Below, piece after piece: positions 28,694-36,819 of a DNA stretch of 64,000 bases. The position numbers and the translations under genes were made by a program. Within the stretch, counting starts at the first letter, position 1. The number at the start of each line of letters is the position of its first letter. Under the pieces are notes generated by a model. That model was not told the DNA's origin. It did no database searches and saw only the letters and a program-made list of their open reading frames with translations. The DNA is from Arcobacter roscoffensis (GTDB lineage Bacteria > Campylobacterota > Campylobacteria > Campylobacterales > Arcobacteraceae), in contig NZ_CP100595.1 of NCBI RefSeq assembly GCF_024267655.1, forward strand, positions 744,001 through 808,000, given 5' to 3'.

Positions 28694-29008
28694 TTACCCT
28701 AAGAATGGGTTAGCATATAATGCGATCATCGCAATTACTAATGCATAAATAACTTGTGCTTCGATCATCGCTAATGCAATGAACATAGTAGTCATTAATT
28801 TTCCACCTAAACCTGGGTTTCTAGCAGTACCAGCGATTGTTGCAGCAGCAGTGTTACCCATACCGATAGCACCACCAAGTGCAGCAAGACCAAGACCAAT
28901 ACCTGCAGCAACTACAGAGTAAGCTTTTAAAGTTTCATTTGCAACTGCACCATCAGCAGCGAAAGCAGCACCAGCAATAGCTAGCATTAAAAGAACGATT
29001 TTTTTCAT
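28694..29008 (-). CDS. atpE: ATP synthase F0 subunit c
   Basis: The 104-residue protein makes the c-ring of the ATP synthase. The first 17 residues (MKKIVLLMLAIAGAAFA) resemble a signal peptide, as in other Campylobacterota. Helix 1 has GIGLGLAALGGAIGMG, the loop has ARNPGLGG, and helix 2 has the ion-binding Glu83 in IALAMIEAQVIYALV. The residues next to Glu83 (Ala-Gln) lack the Ser/Thr of sodium-type rings, so protons are the likely ion. It stands apart from other atp genes, as is usual in this phylum. Its GC content and codon use are higher than its surroundings, typical of a very highly expressed gene. Confidence 0.97.
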   Translation of the reverse strand: MKKIVLLMLAIAGAAFAADGAVANETLKAYSVVAAGIGLGLAALGGAIGMGNTAAATIAGTARNPGLGGKLMTTMFIALAMIEAQVIYALVIAMIALYANPFLG

Positions 29009-29140
29009 TCTAGATTCCTTAATATATTTTTATTTACAAAGTCTGTTCGGATAGCGTAAATCTGTCAATAAAGACAAACCCATAGACACATAAATGCGAT
29101 CCATGTCCCTACTTATCACTTTGATTGGCGGTAGTATATC
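29009..29140 (-). promoter_or_regulatory. atpE promoter and untranslated leader
   Basis: On the minus strand a TATACT -10 box lies at 29133-29138, giving a predicted leader of roughly 115-120 nt. The leader has higher GC than neighbouring spacers and contains a TGTC-TTTATT-GACA stem and a 24-codon open frame (start ATGGATCGC). This may be a structured leader or a leader peptide; function is not known. Confidence 0.4.
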
Positions 29141-29245
29141 TTTTTGTATATTAAACAATTATTAAGTGTTATATGTTAAAAATAAAACTAAAGAAAAATT
29201 TAAGTTTAATGAAATTGCTAAAAGTATACTGTTTAAATATTTTGT

Positions 29246-29275
29246 TATAATATTTTAATAGTTTAAAGAAAGGAT
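29246..29275 (+). promoter_or_regulatory. promoter -10 and ribosome site of the AsmA-like gene
   Basis: TATAAT at 29246-29251 is followed about 20 nt later by AAAGGA and the ATG at 29281. Confidence 0.45.
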
Positions 29276-29280
29276 ATCTT

Positions 29281-31341
29281 ATGGTAAAATTTTTTATGGC
29301 AATGACCTTTATTCTTATAACCATGATAGGTTCTGTTTTTGGTGTGCTTTTTACAAAACCAGGAAACAATTTAATTGCTTCATATATTGAAGATATAGTA
29401 AATTCTGAAAATAAAGAAGCTAACTTTAAAGTTGAAAATTTTCAATTAACATTTGACAGTGTAAATTTTGATGCAACAATCGCAAAAAGTTCTAATATAA
29501 ATATCAATGGGGATTTAAAGATATTTTCAAAAACTGTAGATTTAAAATATGACATTGATGTTAAAGACTTATCAACATTAGAACCTTTGATAAATCAAAG
29601 ATTAAATGGTCCTTTAAAAACAAAAGGTACGTTTAAAGGTGACGAAAACTTTTCAGTAATAAATGGTACTTCAACACTTGCAAGTAGTGATACTTCATAC
29701 AACTTAGAGCTTAAAAACTATGAGCCCTCAAATATAAACCTTTCAATTAAAAATGCAAATATCTCAGAACTTTTATATTTAGTAAATCAAGCAAAATATG
29801 CAAAGGGTGTACTAAATCTAAATGCAAACATCAAAAATGCAAAACTTCCTACTTTAGATGGAAATATAGTATCAAGTATTATAGATGGTAAAATCAATAA
29901 TGATATTGTAAACAAGAGTTTTAATTTGGCATTAAAAGATGAGATTACATTTAAATCAAGAACAAATGCTATTTTAACACCAAATAAAATCACAGCAAAA
30001 GCAACACTTATAAATTCATTATCGACTATCTCTTCTGATGAGACTGTGGTTTTATTAGATAAAAATCAAGTGAAATCAAACTATAAAATTGATATTGCAA
30101 ATTTAAGTAAATTAGAGCAAATAATCGGTATAAAATTAAACGACAAGTTTTCAACTCATGGAGTTGTTGAAGTAAATAATGGAGTTATTGATATAAAAGG
30201 TAGAAGTGATGTGTTTGATAGTTTTACAAACTATGAAACAAAAATAGAAAATGCAAAACCTAGTTTTTTATATTTAAATATAAAAGATGCAAAACTTGAT
30301 AAACTACTATATCTTTTAAATCAGCCAAAATATTCTACAGGAAACTTAGACCTAATAGCAGATATTAAAAATGCAGATATAAATAATCTTGCAGGTTTAG
30401 TTACAACTCAAATAAAAGATGCAAAACTTGTAAATAAAGTAATAAACAAACAGTTTAATCAAAAACTAAAACAAGCAGTTACTTATAAAGTTGATACAAA
30501 AACAAATCTTGAAAAAACAAATGCTATTACAAATGGAAATGTTGACTCTTCACTTGCAAAACTTGATATAAAAAATGCAATATTTAATATAAAAGAGGCT
30601 TCTTTAAATAGTAATTATGTATTAAATGTACCAAGTTTATCAAAATTATATGATGTAACTCAGACAAAAATGAGAGGAAAACTAGCCTTAAATGGTAAGT
30701 TAGAATCTAAAAAAGAGAGTTTATTAGTTACTGGGGCTTCAAAACTTCTTGGTGGAAATTTAGACTTTAAACTAAACAACAATGATTTTACTGCAAATGT
30801 AAAAGGTGTAGAGATAAAAGAGTTGACTCATATGATGTATTATCCAGAGGTGTTTGATTCGACTTCTAATTTAGCTTTAAACTACAACCTTTTATTAAAA
30901 AAAGGAAAACTAACAGGAAGTCTTATAAAAGGACACTTCTTAGCAAATGACTTTTCAGTCTTAATAAATCAGTTTGCAAAATTTGACTTAACAAGAGAGA
31001 TTTATGATACAGTTGATATAAATAGTGATATAAATAATATGGTTTTAAAAACTATTGTAAATATGAAGAGTAAAAATACTCAAATTGATGTAACAAAATC
31101 ACTTCTTGATTTAAATAAATCATATGTAAATGCAGACATAAAAGCCAAAATAAGAAAACTAAATCTTGATTTTAATGTAAAAGGAAATATGAAAAGTCCA
31201 AAGGTAAAACTTAATACAAAAGGTTTACTAAAAAATAAAATCGAAGAAAAAATCAATGATAAATTAGGTGATAAACTAAAAGAAAAACTAGGAGATGAGG
31301 GAGCAAAAGAACTTCTAAATAACTTCAAGTCTTTATTTTAA
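29281..31341 (+). CDS. AsmA-like envelope protein with internal repeats
   Basis: The 686-residue protein has an N-terminal membrane helix (about 4-22, FFMAMTFILITMIGSVFGV) and a long periplasmic part of beta-rich repeats. Two copies of a repeat of about 75 residues are clear: SELLYLVNQAKYAKGVLNLN and DKLLYLLNQPKYSTGNLDL, each followed by IKNA and a K(I/L)xNxxxNKxFN segment. A weaker third copy starts KELTHMMYYPEVFDSTSNL. The end is amphipathic helix (KIEEKINDKLGDKLKEKLG). This layout fits the AsmA-like group of bridge proteins that move lipids between membranes. The fit is by architecture, not by a specific motif. Confidence 0.65.
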   Translation: MVKFFMAMTFILITMIGSVFGVLFTKPGNNLIASYIEDIVNSENKEANFKVENFQLTFDSVNFDATIAKSSNININGDLKIFSKTVDLKYDIDVKDLSTLEPLINQRLNGPLKTKGTFKGDENFSVINGTSTLASSDTSYNLELKNYEPSNINLSIKNANISELLYLVNQAKYAKGVLNLNANIKNAKLPTLDGNIVSSIIDGKINNDIVNKSFNLALKDEITFKSRTNAILTPNKITAKATLINSLSTISSDETVVLLDKNQVKSNYKIDIANLSKLEQIIGIKLNDKFSTHGVVEVNNGVIDIKGRSDVFDSFTNYETKIENAKPSFLYLNIKDAKLDKLLYLLNQPKYSTGNLDLIADIKNADINNLAGLVTTQIKDAKLVNKVINKQFNQKLKQAVTYKVDTKTNLEKTNAITNGNVDSSLAKLDIKNAIFNIKEASLNSNYVLNVPSLSKLYDVTQTKMRGKLALNGKLESKKESLLVTGASKLLGGNLDFKLNNNDFTANVKGVEIKELTHMMYYPEVFDSTSNLALNYNLLLKKGKLTGSLIKGHFLANDFSVLINQFAKFDLTREIYDTVDINSDINNMVLKTIVNMKSKNTQIDVTKSLLDLNKSYVNADIKAKIRKLNLDFNVKGNMKSPKVKLNTKGLLKNKIEEKINDKLGDKLKEKLGDEGAKELLNNFKSLF

Positions 31342-31346
31342 AAGCT

Positions 31347-31380
31347 AAAAGAGTAAGAAAACCTTACTCTTTTAATTTTT
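31347..31380. terminator. bidirectional terminator between AsmA-like and rhodanese genes
   Basis: AAAAGAGTAAG-AAAAC-CTTACTCTTTT followed by AATTTTTT on the plus strand. It lies between convergent genes and reaches the end of the rhodanese gene. Confidence 0.8.
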
Positions 31381-32062
31381 TAGTTAAAGGAAGTGCTACC
31401 ATACTCCAAGCATGAACACCACCTCTATACCAAAGAAGTTTATCTTTTGGATAACCTATATTTATTAGATGTCTGATACTTTTTGAAGAGAGGGGACACC
31501 AAGCTCCATTACAAAAAAACACTGCTGTTTTTGCATTTGTAAAATCAAACTTATCATCATCTATAACTTTTACACCTAATGTTTTATATGCTCTATAGAA
31601 ATCCTCTTCAAAATCAAAATCATATTTTAAATCATCATAATATATATTTACAGCACTAGGAATAGTTGCAAAGTCAAACCAAGCTTTATTTCTTGAATCA
31701 ACCAAGATATATTTATCAGGGTTTTTTGTTGATTTTGAGTAAATAAAATGCATTAGTTCATTTTCACCTAGATTTTTTATATCTTTATCAATCTTATTGT
31801 TTTGAATAGCTCCTGTTGTAGTAATAAAAACTTTCTTACAAGACTCATCAATATCTTCTTTTATATATGACTCATCAAAAAAATATGGACTAACACCAAT
31901 TCCTATACAACTTCCATCTACTTTTCTCTCGATTGTATATTTTTCTTTTGTATTATTTGAGTAGGTATGAGTTACTTCAAAACCACTATATTGTAAAGCC
32001 TCAGGTTTAACTGCGAATAAACTTAAAGACAAACTTACTAGTAATAAAATAAATCTAAACAT
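31364..32062 (-). CDS. periplasmic rhodanese-domain protein
   Basis: The 232-residue protein has a signal peptide (MFRFILLLVSLSLSLFA) and a rhodanese domain from about 115: YILVDSRNKAWFDFATIPSA, then the active loop FFCNGAWCPLSS with candidate catalytic Cys184 and a second Cys189, then WYRGGVHAWSMVALP. Cys50s-80s add two more cysteines (SCIG, ESCKK). Periplasmic rhodaneses with a CxxxxC loop may act in sulfur transfer or redox. The gene is divergent from the iron operon and shares its upstream spacer with the Fur box. Confidence 0.82.
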   Translation of the reverse strand: MFRFILLLVSLSLSLFAVKPEALQYSGFEVTHTYSNNTKEKYTIERKVDGSCIGIGVSPYFFDESYIKEDIDESCKKVFITTTGAIQNNKIDKDIKNLGENELMHFIYSKSTKNPDKYILVDSRNKAWFDFATIPSAVNIYYDDLKYDFDFEEDFYRAYKTLGVKVIDDDKFDFTNAKTAVFFCNGAWCPLSSKSIRHLINIGYPKDKLLWYRGGVHAWSMVALPLTKKLKE

Positions 32063-32148
32063 AATAGCTCCTTTGTATTATTATATCTTATACAATCAAG
32101 TATAGATTTATTCTCTTAAATAATATCTTAAACATTTTTTAGATTGTT

Positions 32149-32165
32149 ATGATAATTATTATCAT
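32149..32165. promoter_or_regulatory. Fur box (perfect 8-1-8 palindrome)
   Basis: ATGATAAT-T-ATTATCAT is a perfect inverted repeat and an almost ideal 7-1-7 Fur box (TGATAAT-T-ATTATCA). It lies about 83 nt before the imelysin start and about 87 nt before the divergent rhodanese start, so it could control both. Confidence 0.85.
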
Positions 32166-32208
32166 TTTTAAGTTTAATAAAAGTTTTTTTTAGATTTAAT
32201 TACATTAA

Positions 32209-32223
32209 TGATAATTGATATTA
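32209..32223 (+). promoter_or_regulatory. second, weaker Fur-like site
   Basis: TGATAATTGATATTA repeats the Fur hexamer GATAAT and a degenerate second half. It lies 24 nt before the imelysin start codon, near the expected promoter. Confidence 0.5.
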
Positions 32224-32247
32224 AAATTAAAATTAAAAAGGAACATA

Positions 32248-33603
32248 ATGTTTAATAAAACTAAAATTTTTGCAGCTTCTTTATCTGTAGTGGCTGCTTT
32301 AGCTTTAACTGGTTGTGCTACATCATCTCAAAGTACAACACCAACACAAATGACACAACAAGCAAATACTATCTTAGGTGCATATTCAAATATTGCACTT
32401 GCAAATTACAATGATGCTTTAAATGATGCAATCAACTTAAAATTTAGAATTGATGCTTTTGCTACAAAACCAACTAAATATACTTTTGAACAAGCAAAAA
32501 AAGCTTGGTTAATTTCAAGAGAATCTTATGGGCAAACTGAAATCTTTAGATTAGCAAATGGTCCTATTGATGCTGAAGAAGGATGGGTTGCAGATTCTTA
32601 TGGTTCACTTGAAGGACAATTAAACGCATGGCCTTTAGATGAAAATATGATTGATTATACTATTGATGCAAATGGAAATAAAACTTCTGGAAATATCATA
32701 GATACAGCAGGTGTATTTAATCCAGGTGGTGAAGACGCTCAAGCTGTAAATGTTAAGAAAATTACTGTTGATGCTTTAACTGCATTAAATGAAAATGGTG
32801 GAGATGCAAATGTATCTACAGGTTATCATGCAATTGAGTTTTTATTGTGGGGACAAGACCAAGATTATTCTAACTTTATCAAAGATTCAGTTACTAAAGG
32901 TGCTTTAACAGCAGGTCAAAGAAGTTTAACAGACTTTACAGCTGATAAAAATGCAGATAGAAGAATTGCATATTTACAAGCAGCAGCAGATAAAATCGTA
33001 TCTGATTTAACAACTGTAAAATCAGCTTGGGAAAAAGATGTAAATGGAACAGCTGGATTATACCAAGCAGCATTACAAGGTAAACTTTTAGGTGATAATG
33101 CTTCTAAAAATATTTCAAAAGAAGAAGCATTAAAACAAATCATTGCTGGAATGGGTGTATTTATCAAATCTGAATTAGCAAATGAAAGAATTGCAGTTGC
33201 GGTTTTAACTCCATCAGAAGAAGATGAACATTCTTGTTTCTCAGATAATACTCACAGAGATATTGCTATGAACTATTTAGGATTTAGAAATATTTTAACT
33301 TCAACTTACGATGGTAAAAAATTTGGTCCTTCATTATTAGATGCAGTTGATGCTGATACTAAACAAAGAATTTTAAATAAAATGGCGTCAATTGAAGCTA
33401 AAATCAATATAGTTGATGAAATGGCAAAAACAAAACAACATTTTGATTACCAAATTCAACCAGGAAATCCTCAAGCAAAAGTTATTGTAAAACTTAAAAA
33501 TGAGATGAGAAAACTTGGTGATGAGATGGTAAATGTAGCAAAAGCAAATGGAATTAGTTTAACAACAGATGATGTTACAGATGCAGAAGAAACACAAATC
33601 TAG
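32248..33603 (+). CDS. imelysin-family (M75) iron-regulated lipoprotein
   Basis: ATG at 32248 gives 451 residues; AAAAAGGAAC precedes it, so the longer in-frame start at 32215 is not used. The lipobox is LALTGC (Cys23). The GxHxxE motif that names the imelysin fold is present as GYHAIEFLLWGQD (Gly192, His194, Glu197). The protein has two helical bundle halves typical of IrpA/ICMP proteins (later ISKEEALKQIIAGMGVFIKSELANERIAV is split by family turns). Such periplasmic or outer-membrane proteins belong to Fur regulons and are thought to help take up iron or heme, but the reaction is not established. It heads a five-gene operon behind a Fur box. Confidence 0.92.
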   Translation: MFNKTKIFAASLSVVAALALTGCATSSQSTTPTQMTQQANTILGAYSNIALANYNDALNDAINLKFRIDAFATKPTKYTFEQAKKAWLISRESYGQTEIFRLANGPIDAEEGWVADSYGSLEGQLNAWPLDENMIDYTIDANGNKTSGNIIDTAGVFNPGGEDAQAVNVKKITVDALTALNENGGDANVSTGYHAIEFLLWGQDQDYSNFIKDSVTKGALTAGQRSLTDFTADKNADRRIAYLQAAADKIVSDLTTVKSAWEKDVNGTAGLYQAALQGKLLGDNASKNISKEEALKQIIAGMGVFIKSELANERIAVAVLTPSEEDEHSCFSDNTHRDIAMNYLGFRNILTSTYDGKKFGPSLLDAVDADTKQRILNKMASIEAKINIVDEMAKTKQHFDYQIQPGNPQAKVIVKLKNEMRKLGDEMVNVAKANGISLTTDDVTDAEETQI

Positions 33604-34972
33604 TTTTTCTTTTTTACAAAAAGCTATTTTAACTAAAAGCCTTGTAGTAATTTTTACTACAGGGCTTTTTGCCGTTAATAATGAAGGCAAATATTTCTCA
33701 TCAGAAAAAAATAAGTCATTACTTGAAAAGCCTGTAAAAGGACTAAATGATGAACAATATGATCAGTTTATTTTAGGAAGAAGTTTTTTTGTAATACCTT
33801 GGGTAGAAGCTCCAAGTGCAACAACTGCAAGGGATGGTTTAGGACCACTTTTTAACTCAAATACTTGTGTGTCATGTCATCCAAGAAATGGAAGAGGAAG
33901 TTTATATAATAATAAAATGAAACCTTCAAGGTCACTTGTAGCAAGACTATCTATCCCTTTTGATAATTCAAAAGAGCATAAAGAACTATTTGAAAAACAA
34001 GGTTTTGTTCCAGAGCCAAGATATGGTTCACAAATATCAGTTAATGGAATTCATGGTGTGCCTTTTGAAGCTAGAGTTGATGTGAAGTTTCAAGAGATAA
34101 AAGTAAAGTTTCCTGATGGTGAAGTAGATACTATCTTGAAACCAAAATATGAACTTATTGATAAAAACTATGGCAAGCTTGCTAAAAATACAGCAATCAC
34201 TTATAGAATGGCTCAATCTTTAAATGGTTTAGGATTATTAGAAAAAGTATCAGATGAAGAGATTTTATCAAATGAAGATGAGTTTGATAAGGATGGTGAT
34301 GGTATTTCTGGCCGAGCTAATAGAGTATATTCTCCTCTTACAAAAAAAGAAGAGATTGGAAGATACACATGGAAAGCAAGTGCTGCCACTGTTATAGAAC
34401 AAATAGCAGGTGCAGCAAACAATGACATGGGTTTAACAACTTTTTTACAGTCCAATGAAAACTGTACTTCTTTTCAAAAACTTTGTAATGAAGCGCCAAA
34501 ACCTTGGCATAAAAAAGATATTACAGATGAAAGATTAGGTGCTATTGATTTTTATATAAGAAATTTAAAAACATATAAACCCAAAAAAGATGAAGAGCAT
34601 TTGGAAGGTTTAGAAATTTTTAAAGGCTTAGATTGTGCAAAGTGCCATAAAACAAGTCTTAAAACTGTAGATGGTTTTAATATAGAACCTTTTACAGATA
34701 TGCTTTTACATGATATGGGTGAGGGCTTAAGTGATGGAAGAGTTGAGTTTAAAGCTAATGAAAGAGAGTTTAGAACAGCTCCTTTATGGGGATTGGCTCT
34801 TCATGAAAAGATAAATAAAAAAAAGCCAAGATTATTACATGATGGAAGAGCAAGAGATTTCCAAGAAGCAATACTTTGGCATGGTGGTGAAGCAGAAATA
34901 TCAAAACAAAAATATATGAGTGCTTCAAAAGAACAAAGAGAAAAATTAATTAAATTTTTAGAAAGGTTATAA
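33569..34972 (+). CDS. di-heme oxidoreductase-family protein (DUF1111, thiol oxidoreductase-like)
   Basis: The 467-residue protein has a signal-like segment (LTKSLVVIFTTGLFAVN), then NTCVSCHPRNGRGS and LDCAKCHKTS, two CxxCH heme c sites, and conserved regions GRSFFVIPWVEAPS, ARDGLGPLFN, FDKDGDGISGRANR and APLWGLAL. This is the di-heme oxidoreductase family related to cytochrome c peroxidases, found next to imelysins in many proteobacteria. The start at 33569 overlaps the imelysin gene by 35 nt; an internal start near the signal peptide cannot be ruled out. It acts in the periplasm. Confidence 0.88.
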   Translation: MMLQMQKKHKSSFSFLQKAILTKSLVVIFTTGLFAVNNEGKYFSSEKNKSLLEKPVKGLNDEQYDQFILGRSFFVIPWVEAPSATTARDGLGPLFNSNTCVSCHPRNGRGSLYNNKMKPSRSLVARLSIPFDNSKEHKELFEKQGFVPEPRYGSQISVNGIHGVPFEARVDVKFQEIKVKFPDGEVDTILKPKYELIDKNYGKLAKNTAITYRMAQSLNGLGLLEKVSDEEILSNEDEFDKDGDGISGRANRVYSPLTKKEEIGRYTWKASAATVIEQIAGAANNDMGLTTFLQSNENCTSFQKLCNEAPKPWHKKDITDERLGAIDFYIRNLKTYKPKKDEEHLEGLEIFKGLDCAKCHKTSLKTVDGFNIEPFTDMLLHDMGEGLSDGRVEFKANEREFRTAPLWGLALHEKINKKKPRLLHDGRARDFQEAILWHGGEAEISKQKYMSASKEQREKLIKFLERL

Positions 34973-35913
34973 TGAAAAAACTATTAATAACAACAGCATT
35001 TTTAGCAACTAGTATGTTTGCACAAACTAGTTTACACTCGATTTTAGAAAATGTATCAGTTCCAAATGTAAACAAAACAATAGAATCTGCAAAGAGTTTA
35101 AAAGAAAATACAAACAAAAAGAATTTTGAAAACTTAGTGTCAGAGTGGAAAAAAGTAGAAGCTTTATATTTTGCAGGTGATATTGATGAAAATTATATTG
35201 ATACACCAAGATATATAGATGTATATCATAATTTAAAAGAGGATTTAAGTGAACAAATGCAAAGAGCAATTGATTCAAATGATGAGCCAAGAATTGCACT
35301 TTTTAAGAACTCATTTAGAACTATAAATGCTTTGGAGTATGTACTTTTTAATGATGAAATAATCACAAAAAGAGAAAAACTTCTTGCTGTAAATATCCTA
35401 GATACTATTATTTCAAATTTAGAAGATATTAAAGATGTATATAAAGAGTATTTAAAAACAGGTTCAAAAAGTGAAAAGTGGGAAAATTCACTTGTAATAA
35501 ATACACTTATTTCAAGTTCTTATAGATTAAGAGAGTGGAGAGTTGGGGAACCATCAGGATATGCTGCAAAATATAAAAATGATCCAAAAAACCAAAGAGC
35601 AGAGTATTATCTAAGTAAAAACTCACTAAATGCAATAAAAGCTATTTTAAAAGCTCATGATGAGGTAATTGGTGATAAGTCTTATGAAAACTTTGCAACA
35701 ATGGCTAAAAATGCAGGGGCAAAAAGAGCTATTATTGAGGCACAAGAGGCTTTAAGTAAATCATTAAAAGAGTTAGAAAACTATAAAAACGATGACTTTT
35801 CAAAAGCAAAACTTTTATATGAAGCAACAAAAGAGCTTCACAATGCTTACTATTTATCACTTGTTGAAGAATTAGCCGTAACTGCAAAAATACTTGATGC
35901 TGATGGAGATTAA
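34972..35913 (+). CDS. second imelysin-like periplasmic protein, altered GxHxxE motif
   Basis: The 313-residue protein has a signal peptide (MKKLLITTAFLATSMFAQ) and the imelysin helical core (FENLVSEWKKVEALYFAGD; DTPRYIDVYHNLKEDL). The region equivalent to GYHAIEFLLW reads TINALEYVLF: Glu122 is kept but Gly is Thr117 and His is Asn119. The C-terminal half has RLREWRVGEPSGYAAKY. It starts at the last base of the preceding stop codon, so translation is coupled. It is shorter than the first imelysin of the operon and has a cleaved signal, not a lipobox. Confidence 0.85.
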   Translation: MKKLLITTAFLATSMFAQTSLHSILENVSVPNVNKTIESAKSLKENTNKKNFENLVSEWKKVEALYFAGDIDENYIDTPRYIDVYHNLKEDLSEQMQRAIDSNDEPRIALFKNSFRTINALEYVLFNDEIITKREKLLAVNILDTIISNLEDIKDVYKEYLKTGSKSEKWENSLVINTLISSSYRLREWRVGEPSGYAAKYKNDPKNQRAEYYLSKNSLNAIKAILKAHDEVIGDKSYENFATMAKNAGAKRAIIEAQEALSKSLKELENYKNDDFSKAKLLYEATKELHNAYYLSLVEELAVTAKILDADGD

Positions 35914-35916
35914 AAA

Positions 35917-36819
35917 GTGAGTGATTTTTTTGCACTAGAGTATTTTATAAACCCAAATAAAAGAGTATTTTGGGGATATATCTTATCTTCTATTTTAATA
36001 GCATGTATATATTTTTATTTTAATAAAAAACAATTAAGGTTAACTTTATCTTCAAAGCTTTGGTTTCATCCAAGTGCGAAGCTTGATTATTATTACTTTT
36101 TTATTGGATATTTTATAAAAGTATTTATGCTATTTCCCATAGTAATTAGTGCAAAAACTATCGCTTTATTTATAAATAAACAGCTTTATTTAGCTTTTGA
36201 CTTTTATGAAAACAGCTTCTTTTCTTATGAGGCTGTTTTGCTGATGTATACAATTTGTCTATTTCTTGTAAGTGATTTTACACGGTATTGGACTCATAGA
36301 TTTTTACATACTATTCCATTTTTATGGGAATTTCACAAGATACATCACAGCGCAAAGGTATTAACACCTATTACATTTTATAGGGTTCATCCAGTTGAGA
36401 ACTTACTTTTCGGACTCAGATACTCTCTTAGTATTGGACTTGTAACAGGGGTGTTTATATACTTTTTTGGTGCGATGATTGATATATACGCTATTTTAGG
36501 GGTAAATGTACTTGTCTTTGCTTTTTCACTTATAGGCTCAAATTTAAGACACTCTCATGTTGCTTTTTCTTATCCCAAATTATTGGAGAGATTTTTTATC
36601 TCACCAAAACAACATCAAGTACATCATAGTAAGAAGTATTTCAATAAAAACTATGGTGGATATTTGGCTATTTGGGATTGGGTTTTTGGAACATTGAAGT
36701 TTTCAAAAGATGTAAAAGTTTTAAAATTTGGTTTAAGAAGAGAGCAAATGAATGAGTACAATTCAATAGCAAATTTAATAATAGCACCATTTAAAAATTT
36801 AGTAGGAGGTAAAAGGTAA
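35917..36819 (+). CDS. fatty acid hydroxylase / sterol desaturase superfamily membrane protein
   Basis: The 300-residue membrane protein (GTG start) has four or more helices and the eight-His di-iron pattern: HRFLH (127-131), HKIHH (140-144), RHSH (211-214) and HQVHH (233-237). These bind a non-heme di-iron centre that hydroxylates or desaturates lipids with oxygen. It lies between the second imelysin and the di-heme peroxidase, with 3-nt and 1-nt junctions, so it is part of the Fur-controlled operon. Its substrate is unknown. A di-iron enzyme inside an iron-starvation operon is notable. Confidence 0.88.
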   Translation: MSDFFALEYFINPNKRVFWGYILSSILIACIYFYFNKKQLRLTLSSKLWFHPSAKLDYYYFFIGYFIKVFMLFPIVISAKTIALFINKQLYLAFDFYENSFFSYEAVLLMYTICLFLVSDFTRYWTHRFLHTIPFLWEFHKIHHSAKVLTPITFYRVHPVENLLFGLRYSLSIGLVTGVFIYFFGAMIDIYAILGVNVLVFAFSLIGSNLRHSHVAFSYPKLLERFFISPKQHQVHHSKKYFNKNYGGYLAIWDWVFGTLKFSKDVKVLKFGLRREQMNEYNSIANLIIAPFKNLVGGKR

